Source: Azoarcus sp. (GTDB lineage Bacteria > Pseudomonadota > Gammaproteobacteria > Burkholderiales > Rhodocyclaceae). From it: a DNA stretch of 39,944 nt. Of the stretch, positions 10,127-18,356 are shown one piece after another. The stretch covers positions 1 through 39,944 of the forward strand of contig JAIRMC010000004.1 in assembly GCA_031258965.1 (NCBI GenBank), read 5' to 3'. Numbering within the stretch: the stretch's first letter is position 1; each line of letters opens with the position of its first letter. The notes under the pieces were generated by a model. That model saw only the letters and a list, made by a program, of their open reading frames with translations, was not told the DNA's origin and searched no databases. The translations under genes and the position numbers were made by a program.

Positions 10127-10180
10127 GTGAAGATCGGTGAAAATCCTGCCTGGCTGTTCGCATGAGTGACGTGGCGGCCA

Positions 10181-10254
10181 GGGTTGCGGGCTTCTCATGC
10201 CCGCAACCCGGAACCGGCGCGGAAAGGGGCTTCCGGCTTTTCTTTCCGCGCCGG
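10181..10254 (+). promoter_or_regulatory. Two strong leader hairpins before the S4-paralog operon
   Basis: Two stem-loops stand back to back. GGGTTGCGGGC (10181-10191) pairs perfectly with GCCCGCAACCC (10199-10209) around a 7-base loop. CCGGCGCGGAAAG (10214-10226) then pairs perfectly with CTTTCCGCGCCGG (10242-10254) around a 15-base loop. No T-run follows, so they are not ordinary terminators. They lie between the Fur-like site and the ribosome binding site at 10301, so they would form a structured mRNA leader. Direct binding of S4 to the leader, as in the alpha operon, is possible but unproven. Confidence 0.5.
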
Positions 10255-10314
10255 GTTTCCTGCTTTCGTGCCGATCCTTTCCGGGCGAAGGCGTCTGTAA
10301 AGGAGCCGGTTCAC

Positions 10315-10593
10315 ATGGACATGAAAACGGAAGAATTGCCTTTGGATTTGCGCTTGGCCGCCATTATCACCTTGTTGTCGTCTTCCGCCTTGAAAGGCGT
10401 GACGGCGGGGAAATCCGCGGCGCTGCAACACCATCTCGATACCGCCGTCGCGGAAGCGGAAAGGCAGGGTCGTCATGCGCATCTGATGAGCGCCCTGCGA
10501 AGCGCATCGCAGAACTGGCAAGCGCTGCACAGGCATTCCGTTTCAATGGCATGGGAATCGTTCCCGCGTCCGCGCGCCAGTTTGCTGCACTGA
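10315..10593 (+). CDS. Small protein of unknown function, first gene of S4-paralog operon
   Basis: I do not recognise this 92-residue protein. The ATG at 10315 has a good ribosome binding site, AGGAG at 10301-10305. The protein starts MDMKTEELPLDLRLAAIITL, is mostly helical in composition, and has an Ala/Leu/Ser-rich middle (LLSSSALKGVTAGKSAALQ) with several histidines. It has no signal peptide or clear membrane span. The S4 paralog starts 29 bases downstream, so the two are probably co-transcribed from the Fur-box-like promoter. The second small gene of the operon (11267) shows a similar spacing of hydrophobic positions, perhaps a very distant relative. It is likely real from the ribosome binding site and context, but its function is unknown. 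Confidence 0.6.
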   Translation: MDMKTEELPLDLRLAAIITLLSSSALKGVTAGKSAALQHHLDTAVAEAERQGRHAHLMSALRSASQNWQALHRHSVSMAWESFPRPRASLLH

Positions 10594-10622
10594 TCTCCAT
10601 CCCCTACCGTTCGAGGTTTACC

Positions 10623-11246
10623 GTGTCCCGTTATACCGGCCCCCGTATCAAAGTCCTGCGCGCCCTGGGCGTCGATCTGCCCGGACTTTCCCGTAAATCC
10701 ATGTCCGCCCGCCCGCAGCCGCCGGGTCAGCATGGCGCGAGAAAGGCGGTTTCAGGCCGCCATTCCGAATACGGCCTGCAATTGATGGAGAAGCAAAAGC
10801 TGCGTTTCAACTACGGGCTTTCCGAGCGTCAGTTGCGGCGCGTCGTGCGGGCCGCGAAACAGCAGCGGGGCCAGACGGGCGGCAAGATCGTGGAATTCCT
10901 GGAGCGGCGGTTGGACAACCTCGTGTTTCGGGCCGGTTTTGCGCCGACGATTCCGGCTGCCCGGCAACTGGTGAACCACGGGCATATCCGGCTGAATGGG
11001 CGTCGCGTGACCGTGCCTTCCATCCGCGTGGGAGCGGGCGACGTTTTCGGCCCCACGGAAACCGGCAAGAAACTGGGGCTGATTCGCGCCTCGCTGGAAG
11101 AACCGGCCTTGCTGTGCCCGGAATGGATCAAGTTCGACGACGCAGCCTTGTCGGCGATGCTCACCCATATACCGGACGGGCTGGATGCCGCGCCGTTCCC
11201 GGTGGATTTGCAGCGCGTGGTGGAGTATTACGCCAAACGGATTTAA
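10623..11246 (+). CDS. rpsD: Ribosomal protein S4 paralog (alternative 30S protein)
   Basis: This 207-residue S4-family protein has the normal bacterial S4 length. The N-terminal domain reads SRYTGPRIKVLRALGVDLPG and includes the conserved PPGQHGARK and EYGLQLMEKQKLRFNYG. The S4 RNA-binding domain follows (EFLERRLDNLVFRAGF, ARQLVNHGHIRLNGRRV). The tail contains PEWIKFDD and ends VVEYYAKRI. There is no CxxC zinc knuckle. It is not beside rpsM, rpsK and rpoA as the main rpsD gene normally is, and it diverges clearly from the usual betaproteobacterial sequence, so I read it as a second copy. The start is GTG at 10623. It sits between two small unknown genes behind a Fur-like site, suggesting expression under iron limitation. 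A canonical rpsD elsewhere is assumed, not seen. Confidence 0.88.
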   Translation: MSRYTGPRIKVLRALGVDLPGLSRKSMSARPQPPGQHGARKAVSGRHSEYGLQLMEKQKLRFNYGLSERQLRRVVRAAKQQRGQTGGKIVEFLERRLDNLVFRAGFAPTIPAARQLVNHGHIRLNGRRVTVPSIRVGAGDVFGPTETGKKLGLIRASLEEPALLCPEWIKFDDAALSAMLTHIPDGLDAAPFPVDLQRVVEYYAKRI

Positions 11247-11266
11247 CGGATTTGAGGGAGAAAAAC

Positions 11267-11491
11267 ATGTCCCCGGTCGCGCATCACCTTTGGGCGGGCG
11301 CCCTGAGCCAATTGCTGATACTGGAAGAAACCGGCTGTCCGCATTCGGCGCGTCACGCCATTTGTCTTCTGGATCGTCTCTCGGAGTCCGACGGGCTAGA
11401 CGAGGACGTCCGTCAATTGTTCGAGCGCGCCAGCCAGCGGCTGGAGCGCCGCCTGGAGACGCCGCGGCAGGATTCCTGTTTGTGTAGTTGA
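11267..11491 (+). CDS. Small protein of unknown function, last gene of S4-paralog operon
   Basis: I do not recognise this 74-residue protein. The ATG at 11267 follows a good ribosome binding site (GAGGGAG, 11254-11260), and the gene begins only 20 bases after the S4 paralog, so it belongs to the same transcript. The sequence begins MSPVAHHLWAGALSQLLILE, is helix-prone, and ends QDSCLCS with two cysteines. That CxC tail plus other Cys and His residues (GCPHSARHAICLL) could bind metal, which is only a guess. A hairpin follows at 11500-11519. Confidence 0.6.
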   Translation: MSPVAHHLWAGALSQLLILEETGCPHSARHAICLLDRLSESDGLDEDVRQLFERASQRLERRLETPRQDSCLCS

Positions 11492-11499
11492 TCTATCGC

Positions 11500-11519
11500 G
11501 GCGGGTGTTCGCTCCCGCC
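11500..11519. terminator. Hairpin between converging S4-paralog and tonB operons
   Basis: GGCGGG (11500-11505) pairs with CCCGCC (11514-11519) across an eight-base loop, in the 53-base gap between two converging operons. It lacks a T-run, so it is only a modest candidate for a two-way terminator. Confidence 0.35.
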
Positions 11520-11544
11520 AGCGGCGTTTGCTCCCGCGTCCGAA

Positions 11545-11991
11545 TTACCGCGCGGGCAGTGTCACAAACCCCAGTTTTGCCACGCCTGCCTTCTTGACCG
11601 CGCCCATGATTTCGGCGATGCGCTGGTAGCGGGTATCGCGGTCGGCGGAAAGATGCACTTCTAGTTCCGAATCGGCGGCGAGTGCTGTTTGCAGGCGAGT
11701 TTCCAGCGCCGCGAGATCGGTTTCCAGATTGTTGGCGGCATCTGCGCTGCCAATGGGCGTATCGTTCCAGAAAAGCGTACCGTTGGCGTCCAGCGCCAGG
11801 CGCACGGTTTCCGGTTCGGCGGCTGAGGGCTGTGCCGAGGCTTGCGGCAGATCCACCTTGATACCCTGCGTCATCAACGGCGCGGTGACGAGAAAGATGA
11901 TGAGGAGCACCAGCATCACATCGACCAGCGGCGTGGTGTTGATGTCAACCATCGGGCGCGTGGCCCCGGAATCGAAGCTGCCGAACGCCAT
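11545..11991 (-). CDS. exbD: ExbD, TonB-system proton channel subunit
   Basis: This 148-residue inner-membrane protein has a single N-terminal membrane segment with the signature MVDINTTPLVDVMLVLLII, in which the second Asp is the proton-pathway residue. A periplasmic domain ends in the typical KKAGVAKLGFVTLPAR. With ExbB it uses the proton motive force to energise TonB and drive outer-membrane uptake of siderophores, haem or cobalamin. The start at 11991 (MAFGSFDSGATRP) lies 1 base after the exbB stop, so longer upstream starts would lie wholly within exbB. It is the last gene of tonB-exbB-exbD. Confidence 0.95.
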   Translation of the reverse strand: MAFGSFDSGATRPMVDINTTPLVDVMLVLLIIFLVTAPLMTQGIKVDLPQASAQPSAAEPETVRLALDANGTLFWNDTPIGSADAANNLETDLAALETRLQTALAADSELEVHLSADRDTRYQRIAEIMGAVKKAGVAKLGFVTLPAR

Positions 11992-11992
11992 G

Positions 11993-12775
11993 TCAGTTGC
12001 CCCCCGCGACGGCTGCGAGGCGGGGGTTTTCCGTGCCCGCGTGGGTTTCCGCGCCCGCACTGGCTGGTGACAGGCGGCTGACGCTGCCTTGCGGCGTCGG
12101 CAACGGGTAGCCGGTGGAAAAATAGGCGTGCAAGTCGTGCGCGAAAGCTTCAAGGTCGGCGGCGATGAGCCGCAGCGAGCGCGTGAAGGCGTTGTAGGCG
12201 AGCACGGCGGGGATGGCGACGAAGAGGCCCGCAGCGGTCATGATAAGAGCCTCGCCGACCGGCCCGGCAACCTGGTCGAGACTGCTCTGGCCGGTTGCGC
12301 CGATGCGCGCCAGCGCATGATAGATACCCCATACCGTGCCGAACAGCCCGACGAAGGGCGCGGTCGAGCCGACGGAAGCGAGCAGGGTAAGGCCGCTTTC
12401 CAGCTTCGCGGTCGAACGGGCAATGCTGTTGCGCAAGGCGCGCGTCACCAGTTCGCTCGCCGACAGGTGCGCGTCGAGGTGACCCTGTTCGTGGCGATGG
12501 GATTCGAGGTGGCGGATTGCGCTCTGTCCCTGATGCGCCATGTCGCGCAGCGGCGCGACCGGCGCGAGCTTCTCCAGCCCGGCTTCGACCGTGGCGGAGT
12601 CCCAGAACTGTTCGAGTGTGCGGGGCGTCTTGAGGCGCAGACGCCACACCAGCCACGTTTTGCCGAGGATGATGCACCAGCTTGCGACCGACATGAGGAG
12701 TAGCGCAACGGCCACAGTGCGGGCGATGGTGTCGCCTTGCGCCCAGACGGCGGCGATGTCCAGACCAGTATTCAT
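11993..12775 (-). CDS. exbB: ExbB, TonB-system proton channel subunit
   Basis: This 260-residue MotA/TolQ/ExbB-family protein has three membrane segments: an N-terminal one (TVAVALLLMSVASWCIILGK), and two within SVGSTAPFVGLFGTVWGIYH and LIMTAAGLFVAIPAVLAYNA. The GLFGTVWGI and AAGLFVAIPAV motifs are family hallmarks. It forms the pentameric channel around ExbD. I chose the ATG at 12775 (MNTGLDIAAV), which overlaps the tonB stop by 4 bases. A longer frame exists but would run back through tonB. Confidence 0.95.
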   Translation of the reverse strand: MNTGLDIAAVWAQGDTIARTVAVALLLMSVASWCIILGKTWLVWRLRLKTPRTLEQFWDSATVEAGLEKLAPVAPLRDMAHQGQSAIRHLESHRHEQGHLDAHLSASELVTRALRNSIARSTAKLESGLTLLASVGSTAPFVGLFGTVWGIYHALARIGATGQSSLDQVAGPVGEALIMTAAGLFVAIPAVLAYNAFTRSLRLIAADLEAFAHDLHAYFSTGYPLPTPQGSVSRLSPASAGAETHAGTENPRLAAVAGGN

Positions 12776-13479
12776 GATTTTTCGAGACTCCAGATAAAGG
12801 GGATGAGCACCCAGGATGCCACGGGCTTGTCGCCCTGGCGGGCAGGTTTGAAGCGCCATTTCGCCACGGCGGCGCGCGCGGTTTCATCCAGGCGGGCGCT
12901 GCCGGAACTTTTATTGATGACAACCTTGTCGGCGCTGCCGTCGGGCAGCACATGGGCGCGTAGCGTCACCATGCCCTCCTCATGCAGTCGCCGGGACATT
13001 GCCGGGTAGGAGGGGCGCGGGTTGTGCAGGTAATCGGCATCGAAGATGGCGGCGGTGAACGGGCCGGAAGCCTGTGCATCGGCATTACTTTCCGTCGACG
13101 CGCCGCTGCTGGGCGTGGCGGAAACCGCCGCTACGACTTGCGGCGCGGGTTCCGGTTCGGATTCGGCAGGCTCGGCGGCTTCGACGGGGTCAGGGATCCG
13201 TATCCGGGATTCCTGTACCGGTACGGTACGGGTTTTGCGGGTAACGCGCTTGGGCCGTTCCGGTTTGGGAGGACGGGGTTTGGGCGGGGTTGCCTTGGGC
13301 GGCGCGGCGGGTAGCGGCGCGGCTGCCTGCACGGGCGCGTCGATCAGGCTGACCGCGAGCACGACAGTAGGCGGCGTGACCTGAGCCGCGCCGCGTGGTA
13401 TGGCAAGAAGCAGGGCGGCGTGCAGCAGCAGCGCCAGTCCGAACCATAGAGAGTTTGTTGCCATGAGTCTGTTGGGCAT
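12772..13479 (-). CDS. tonB: TonB energy-transducing protein
   Basis: This protein of about 235 residues is anchored by one N-terminal membrane segment (SLWFGLALLLHAALLLAIP). The SxxxH pattern within it is typical of TonB, whose His couples to ExbB/ExbD. A long Pro/Lys-rich linker (APPKATPPKPRPPKPERPKR) spans the periplasm, and an acidic Pro/Glu stretch follows. The C-terminal domain contacts the TonB box of outer-membrane receptors (NPRPSYPAMSRRLHEEG, VINKSSGSARLDETA, AVAKWRFKPARQG). The start is uncertain: ATG 13479 is chosen, but ATG 13464 is equally plausible and neither has a clear ribosome binding site. A Fur-like site lies about 55-75 bases upstream. Confidence 0.93.
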   Translation of the reverse strand: MPNRLMATNSLWFGLALLLHAALLLAIPRGAAQVTPPTVVLAVSLIDAPVQAAAPLPAAPPKATPPKPRPPKPERPKRVTRKTRTVPVQESRIRIPDPVEAAEPAESEPEPAPQVVAAVSATPSSGASTESNADAQASGPFTAAIFDADYLHNPRPSYPAMSRRLHEEGMVTLRAHVLPDGSADKVVINKSSGSARLDETARAAVAKWRFKPARQGDKPVASWVLIPFIWSLEKS

Positions 13480-13532
13480 GGGTCGAGTGTGTGTCACGGG
13501 TGGCGAAGGGGGCCGTGCCAACGATTAATATC

Positions 13533-13554
13533 AATGATGCTAATTATTATCATT
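13533..13554 (-). promoter_or_regulatory. Candidate Fur box upstream of tonB-exbB-exbD
   Basis: AATGAT (13533-13538) and ATCATT (13549-13554) form an inverted repeat around an AT-rich core, within AATGATGCTAATTATTAT and its continuation. This is close to overlapping Fur hexamers (NATWAT) in a GC-rich background. The location upstream of a TonB operon fits iron control. The gap is shared with gyrA, which begins at 13774 in the other direction. Confidence 0.7.
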
Positions 13555-13773
13555 AACCGACTTGAGATTATCAATCTTCTCCTGGGCGGCTGTCAAGGCC
13601 CTGCGTGATTATTCTGGCGCGCGCGCCTAGTGGGGGGGGATGCCTTTATCATTACATTTCCGTGATTGCCCCTGTGCAAAAGCGAAATGCCTCTCCGGCT
13701 TTCCCTCCTCGGCGTGCTAAAATGGCCCGTTTTATTTTCCCTTTCGTGCGGCGCATTCGCCGCCTTGAAGCGC

Positions 13774-16404
13774 ATGACACAGTTCGCCAAGGAAACCCTC
13801 CCCATCAGCCTGGAGGAAGAGATGCGCCACGCTTATCTCGATTACGCGATGAGCGTGATCGTGGGGCGGGCGCTGCCGGATGCGCGTGATGGTCTCAAGC
13901 CCGTACATCGCCGCGTGCTCTTTGCGATGCACGAGCTTTCCAACGACTGGAACCGCGCCTACAAGAAGTCGGCGCGCATCGTTGGCGACGTTATCGGTAA
14001 ATACCATCCGCACGGCGACACGGCGGTCTACGACACCATCGTGCGCATGGCGCAGAGTTTCTCCCTGCGCTACATGCTGGTCGACGGGCAGGGCAATTTC
14101 GGTTCGGTCGATGGCGACAGCGCGGCGGCGATGCGTTATACCGAAGTGCGCATGGCGCGGATCGGTCACGAGATGCTTACCGACATCGACAAGGAGACGG
14201 TGGATTTCGGGCCGAACTACGACGCTTCCGAAAAAGAACCGCTGATTCTGCCCGCGCGCATTCCCAACCTGCTCATCAACGGTTCGGCGGGGATCGCGGT
14301 CGGGATGGCGACCAACATCCCGCCGCACAATCTCGGCGAGGTGGTCGACGCCTGCCTCAAGCTGCTCGCCGAGCCGGAAACCGGCATCGACGCGCTGATC
14401 GACATCATCAAGGCGCCGGATTTCCCCACCGGCGGGCTGATCTACGGCCTGGCCGGGGCGCATGAAGGCTACCGCACCGGGCGCGGCCGGGTCATCATGC
14501 GCGCGCGCACCCATTTCGAGCAGATCGGCAACAGCGAGCGGCAGGCGATCATCGTCGACGAGATTCCTTATCAGGTCAATAAAAAGACCTTGCAGGAGAA
14601 GATCGCCGAACTGGTCAACGACAAGCGCATCGAGGGCGTCGCCCACATCCAGGACGAATCCGACAAGTCCGGGATGCGGCTGGTGATCGAACTCAAGCGC
14701 GGCGAGATGCCCGAAGTGGTGCTGAACAAGCTTTTCAAGCATACGCAGTTGCAGGATACCTTCGGCATGAACATGGTGGCGCTGGTCGAAGGCAAGCCGC
14801 GCCTGCTGAATCTCAAGGAATTGCTGGTGTGCTTTCTCGAACACCGGCGCGAGGTCGTTACCCGGCGCGTGATTTTCGAGCTGCGCAAGGCGCGTGACCG
14901 CGGCCATGTGCTCGAAGGGCTGGCGGTGGCGCTCTCCAATGTCGATGAGATCATCGCGCTCATCAAGGCCGCGCCGACGCCGGGCGATGCCAAGCGCGAG
15001 ATCATGGCGCGCGTCTGGCGCTCCGCGCTGGTGGAAGAAATGCTCGCCCGCGCCATGGCCGACAGTTCCCGCCCGGAAGGGCTGGCCGCCGAGTTCGGCC
15101 TTTCCGCCCAGGGCTACCGGCTCTCGGAAGTGCAGGCACAGGCGATCCTCGAACTGCGCCTGCAACGGCTCACCGGGCTGGAGCAGGACAAGATCGTCGC
15201 CGAATACCGCGAAGTCATGGATCTCATCACCGATCTGCTGGACATCCTCGCCCGTCCGGAGCGCATCACCGCCATCATCGTCGACGAACTCATGTCGGTG
15301 AGAAAACAGTTCGACGATCCGCGTCGATCCGAAGTGGTGCTCAATACTTCCGAAATCAACCTCGAAGACCTGATCGCGCCCGAAGACATGGTGGTGACGC
15401 TCTCGCACACCGGTTATTTCAAGCGCCAGCCGCTCACCGACTACCGCGCCCAGCGGCGCGGCGGGCGCGGCAAGCAGGCCACGGCAATGAAGAGCGAGGA
15501 TTTCGTCGACCAGCTTTTCGTCGCCAACACGCACGACACGGTGCTGTGTTTCTCCAGCCGGGGCCGCTGCTACTGGCTGCGGGTCTACGAAGTGCCCGAA
15601 GGCACGCGCACCTCGCGCGGCAAACCCATCGTCAACCTGTTTCCGCTCACCGAGGGCGAGAAGATCACCGCCGTGCTGCCGGTAAAAACCTTCGACGAAG
15701 AACACTTCGTCTTCATGGCGACGAGCGCGGGCACCGTCAAGAAAACGGCGCTCGCGGCCTTCGCCAATCCGCGCAAGGCCGGAATCATCGCCGTCAACCT
15801 CGACGATGGCGATCACCTGATCGGCGTGGCGATCACCCACGGCGACTGCGACGTGATGCTCTTCTCCGACGCAGGCAAGGCCGTGCGCTTCGCCGAAACC
15901 GACGTGCGCCCGATCGGGCGCGCCGGGCGCGGCGTGCGCGGCATGTCGCTGGAAGACGGCCAGCGCGTCATCGCCATGCTGGTGGCGAAAGACGAAACCT
16001 GCTCTGTCCTTACCGCCACCGAAAACGGTTACGGCAAACGCACCCCGGTTGCCGAATATACCCGGCACGGGCGTGGCACCAAGGGCATGATCGCCATCCA
16101 GACCAGCGAACGCAACGGCGCGCTCGTCGGCGCGGCGCTGGTCGAGCCCAAGGACGAAGTCATGCTGATTTCCACCGCCGGGGTGCTGATCCGCACCAGG
16201 GTCGAAAGCATCCGCGAAATGGGCCGTTCCACCCAGGGCGTGACCCTCATCAACATCGACGAGGGCGCGGCGCTGGCCGGTATCGAAAAAGTGGCGGAAT
16301 CGGACGTTGATGTCGACAACGAGGACGAAAGCGATGTCGAAGCCGCACCCCCCGCGACAGATGACGGCGCGACCGACGACGACGGCGAAGGGGCGGGTCG
16401 ATGA
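13774..16404 (+). CDS. gyrA: DNA gyrase subunit A
   Basis: This 876-residue subunit A of type IIA topoisomerase cuts and rejoins DNA and, with GyrB, introduces negative supercoils. The start [20 protein letters not shown] aligns exactly with E. coli numbering. The quinolone region reads [17 protein letters not shown] with Thr83 and Asp87, and the catalytic tyrosine is Tyr122 in [11 protein letters not shown]. The GyrA box [10 protein letters not shown] in the C-terminal beta-pinwheel separates it from ParC. The protein ends in an acidic tail of about 35 residues rich in Asp and Glu. An earlier in-frame start at 13666 would add residues unlike any GyrA. Thr83 is the natural residue in some species, for example Pseudomonas aeruginosa, so it does not show acquired resistance. 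Confidence 0.97.
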   Translation: MTQFAKETLPISLEEEMRHAYLDYAMSVIVGRALPDARDGLKPVHRRVLFAMHELSNDWNRAYKKSARIVGDVIGKYHPHGDTAVYDTIVRMAQSFSLRYMLVDGQGNFGSVDGDSAAAMRYTEVRMARIGHEMLTDIDKETVDFGPNYDASEKEPLILPARIPNLLINGSAGIAVGMATNIPPHNLGEVVDACLKLLAEPETGIDALIDIIKAPDFPTGGLIYGLAGAHEGYRTGRGRVIMRARTHFEQIGNSERQAIIVDEIPYQVNKKTLQEKIAELVNDKRIEGVAHIQDESDKSGMRLVIELKRGEMPEVVLNKLFKHTQLQDTFGMNMVALVEGKPRLLNLKELLVCFLEHRREVVTRRVIFELRKARDRGHVLEGLAVALSNVDEIIALIKAAPTPGDAKREIMARVWRSALVEEMLARAMADSSRPEGLAAEFGLSAQGYRLSEVQAQAILELRLQRLTGLEQDKIVAEYREVMDLITDLLDILARPERITAIIVDELMSVRKQFDDPRRSEVVLNTSEINLEDLIAPEDMVVTLSHTGYFKRQPLTDYRAQRRGGRGKQATAMKSEDFVDQLFVANTHDTVLCFSSRGRCYWLRVYEVPEGTRTSRGKPIVNLFPLTEGEKITAVLPVKTFDEEHFVFMATSAGTVKKTALAAFANPRKAGIIAVNLDDGDHLIGVAITHGDCDVMLFSDAGKAVRFAETDVRPIGRAGRGVRGMSLEDGQRVIAMLVAKDETCSVLTATENGYGKRTPVAEYTRHGRGTKGMIAIQTSERNGALVGAALVEPKDEVMLISTAGVLIRTRVESIREMGRSTQGVTLINIDEGAALAGIEKVAESDVDVDNEDESDVEAAPPATDDGATDDDGEGAGR

Positions 16405-17519
16405 CGCGAGCGTGGAACTTCTCTGCCGGCCCGGCGGCGCTGCCGCTGGACGTACTGCGGCAGATACGGGAAGAACTGCCCGACTGGCACGGCATCGGCG
16501 CCAGCATCATGGAAGTGAGCCATCGCGGCAAGGCGTTCTCCGCTTTTATCGAAGCGGCGGAAGCCGACCTGCGCGAACTGCTCGCGATCCCCGAAAACTA
16601 CAAAGTACTGTTCTTGCAAGGCGGCCAGACCCTGCAATTCGCGCAAGTGCCGATGAACCTCCTCGCGGGCGGTCGCGCGGATTATCTCGTCACCGGCGCG
16701 TGGTCGCGGAAAGCCTGTAAAGAAGCGATGAAGATTGGCCAGGTGCGCCTCGTCGCCACCACAGAAGAAGAAAACGGCGGATTCCTGCGCCTGCCCGACT
16801 TCACCCGTCTGCCCTTCGACAGAAACGCCGCCTATTTCCACCTCTGTACCAACGAGACCATCCACGGCGTGGAAGTGCATGAGGACGCCGAAGCCAGGCT
16901 GTTCAATGCCATATCGGCGACGGCGCCCGGCGTGCCATTGCTGGCCGATATGAGTTCGCACATCCTCTCCCGCCCGCTGGACGTGCGCCGTTACGGCCTC
17001 ATCAGCGCCGGGGCGCAGAAGAACATCGGCCCGGCGGGGCTGACGCTCGTCATCGTGCGCGAAGATCTGCTCGGACGCGCGGCGGCGGGCACGCCCACGC
17101 AGCTCGATTACCGCAGCCAGGCCGATCATGGCTCCATGCTCAATACCCCGCCGACTTTCGCCATCTACGCCGCCGGACTGGTATTCAAGTGGCTGAAAGC
17201 GCAAGGCGGGCTGGCGGCAATGGCCGCCATCAACCGGGAAAAAGCGCGGCGGCTCTACGCGGCCATCGACGGCAGCGGCGGTTTCTACCGAAACCCGGTC
17301 GATGCCGCTTGCCGCTCCATCATGAACGTTCCTTTCACCCTGCCCAACGCGGAACTGGAAGCGCGGTTCGTGAAGGAATCCGAAGAGGCGGGCTTTATCG
17401 GCCTCAAGGGCCACAAATCCGTGGGCGGCATTCGCGCCTCCCTCTACAACGCCGTCCCGCCGGAAGCCGTCGATGCGTTGCTGCGTTTCATGGACGACTT
17501 TCGCGCCGCGCGCGGCTGA
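16401..17519 (+). CDS. serC: Phosphoserine aminotransferase
   Basis: This 372-residue class V aminotransferase (PLP enzyme) converts 3-phosphohydroxypyruvate and glutamate to phosphoserine in serine synthesis, and also acts in pyridoxal phosphate synthesis. The start [20 protein letters not shown] is characteristic, as are [32 protein letters not shown] and the PLP lysine (Lys207) in [16 protein letters not shown]. The C-terminus has [19 protein letters not shown]. Its ATG overlaps the gyrA stop (ATGA), so the two are coupled. The gyrA-serC pair is common in betaproteobacteria, but the pheA gene that often follows is absent here. Confidence 0.97.
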   Translation: MTRAWNFSAGPAALPLDVLRQIREELPDWHGIGASIMEVSHRGKAFSAFIEAAEADLRELLAIPENYKVLFLQGGQTLQFAQVPMNLLAGGRADYLVTGAWSRKACKEAMKIGQVRLVATTEEENGGFLRLPDFTRLPFDRNAAYFHLCTNETIHGVEVHEDAEARLFNAISATAPGVPLLADMSSHILSRPLDVRRYGLISAGAQKNIGPAGLTLVIVREDLLGRAAAGTPTQLDYRSQADHGSMLNTPPTFAIYAAGLVFKWLKAQGGLAAMAAINREKARRLYAAIDGSGGFYRNPVDAACRSIMNVPFTLPNAELEARFVKESEEAGFIGLKGHKSVGGIRASLYNAVPPEAVDALLRFMDDFRAARG

Positions 17520-17687
17520 TCCGAAACCATTGCCGTGATGTATGCGCGGAACATGCCAGCCATTGCTTCAGCGTAGGCGCTAATCCTTGCGGGCCTTCGG
17601 CTGGATCTGGCCGGGAGCGAAGCGGTTTATCATGTGCGCTCGTTGGCTTTTTGCCGTTTTTCCCCTCGACCGCCAGACGGAAACGCC

Positions 17688-18254
17688 ATGGGACATCGCC
17701 TCTCCAAAATCTACACCCGCACCGGCGATGCCGGTTTCACCGGCCTGGGCGATGGTTCGCGAGTCGCCAAGAACGACGCGCGCATCCACGCCATTGGCGA
17801 AATCGACGAAACCAACGCCGCACTCGGTCTGTTGCTTGTCGAGGCGCTGCCCGGCGATGTGCGCGCGCTCCTGACCGGCGTGCAGCATGATTTGTTCGAT
17901 CTAGGCGGCGAGGTCTGCATTCCCGGGGCCAGCATGATTACCGCCGGGCAAGTGAAGCGGCTGGAAGTCGCCATCGACCGCCATAACGCCGATCTGGAAC
18001 CGCTCAAGGATTTCATACTCCCTGGCGGTTCCCGCGCCGCCGCTCAAGCCCACCATGCCCGCGCCGTCTGCCGCCGCGCCGAGCGCGCGTTGGTGGCGCT
18101 GGCGCAGACCCAATCCGTCAACGACGGCCCGCGCCAATATCTCAACCGGCTTTCCGATCTGCTTTTCGTTCTTGGGAGAATCCTCAATCGTGCAGCGGGG
18201 CAAGGCGATGTGCTGTGGCAAAAACGTCGGAACGCCGTCGGGCAGGAATCCTGA
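17688..18254 (+). CDS. Cob(I)alamin adenosyltransferase, PduO type
   Basis: This 188-residue ATP:corrinoid adenosyltransferase makes adenosylcobalamin. The N-terminal ATP-binding loop is KIYTRTGDAGFTGLGDGSRV. Further signatures are DEIDETNAALGL-like spacing (GEIDETNAALGLLL), HDLFDLGGEVCIPG, FILPGGSRAAAQAHHAR and RAERALVAL. The C-terminal QYLNRLSDLLFVLGRILN is typical of the family. I chose the ATG at 17688 (MGHRLSKIYTR); an upstream GTG- or ATG-type extension would not match the family. It is separated from serC by 168 bases with no clear feature. A repeat element lies just downstream. Confidence 0.94.
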   Translation: MGHRLSKIYTRTGDAGFTGLGDGSRVAKNDARIHAIGEIDETNAALGLLLVEALPGDVRALLTGVQHDLFDLGGEVCIPGASMITAGQVKRLEVAIDRHNADLEPLKDFILPGGSRAAAQAHHARAVCRRAERALVALAQTQSVNDGPRQYLNRLSDLLFVLGRILNRAAGQGDVLWQKRRNAVGQES

Positions 18255-18275
18255 AGCGTTCCAGGGAAACCCGGT

Positions 18276-18351
18276 TGAATCAGTCGTCATTTTTGGCGAG
18301 GCGGCGGCAGGCGGCATGGCACACCGCGGTATATCAAGCCCCGCAATGACG
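18276..18351. repeat. Dispersed inverted-repeat element, copy 1
   Basis: The element ends in CGTCATT (18285-18291) and AATGACG (18345-18351). It carries TGAATCAGTCGTCATT (18276-18291), a 16-base string found exactly, in inverse orientation, at 22433-22448. It occupies most of the gap between the converging adenosyltransferase and pssA genes. It resembles the CGTCATTGCGAG-type palindromes scattered in many proteobacterial genomes. Confidence 0.65.
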
Positions 18352-18356
18352 GCCAA

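Noticed and set aside
10097-10254. A free-standing Fur-regulated small RNA
   Set aside because: There are strong hairpins but no T-run to end such an RNA, and the stretch leads straight to a good ribosome binding site, so I treat it as an mRNA leader. Kept only as an alternative.
13996-14050. Quinolone-resistance mutation in GyrA (Thr83)
   Set aside because: Thr at this position is the wild-type residue in some species and Asp87 is intact; resistance cannot be concluded.
13732-16068. A 778-codon open frame on the minus strand across gyrA
   Set aside because: It is a shadow of gyrA in GC-rich DNA; its translation is low-complexity Arg/His/Ala-rich and matches no family, while gyrA is certain.
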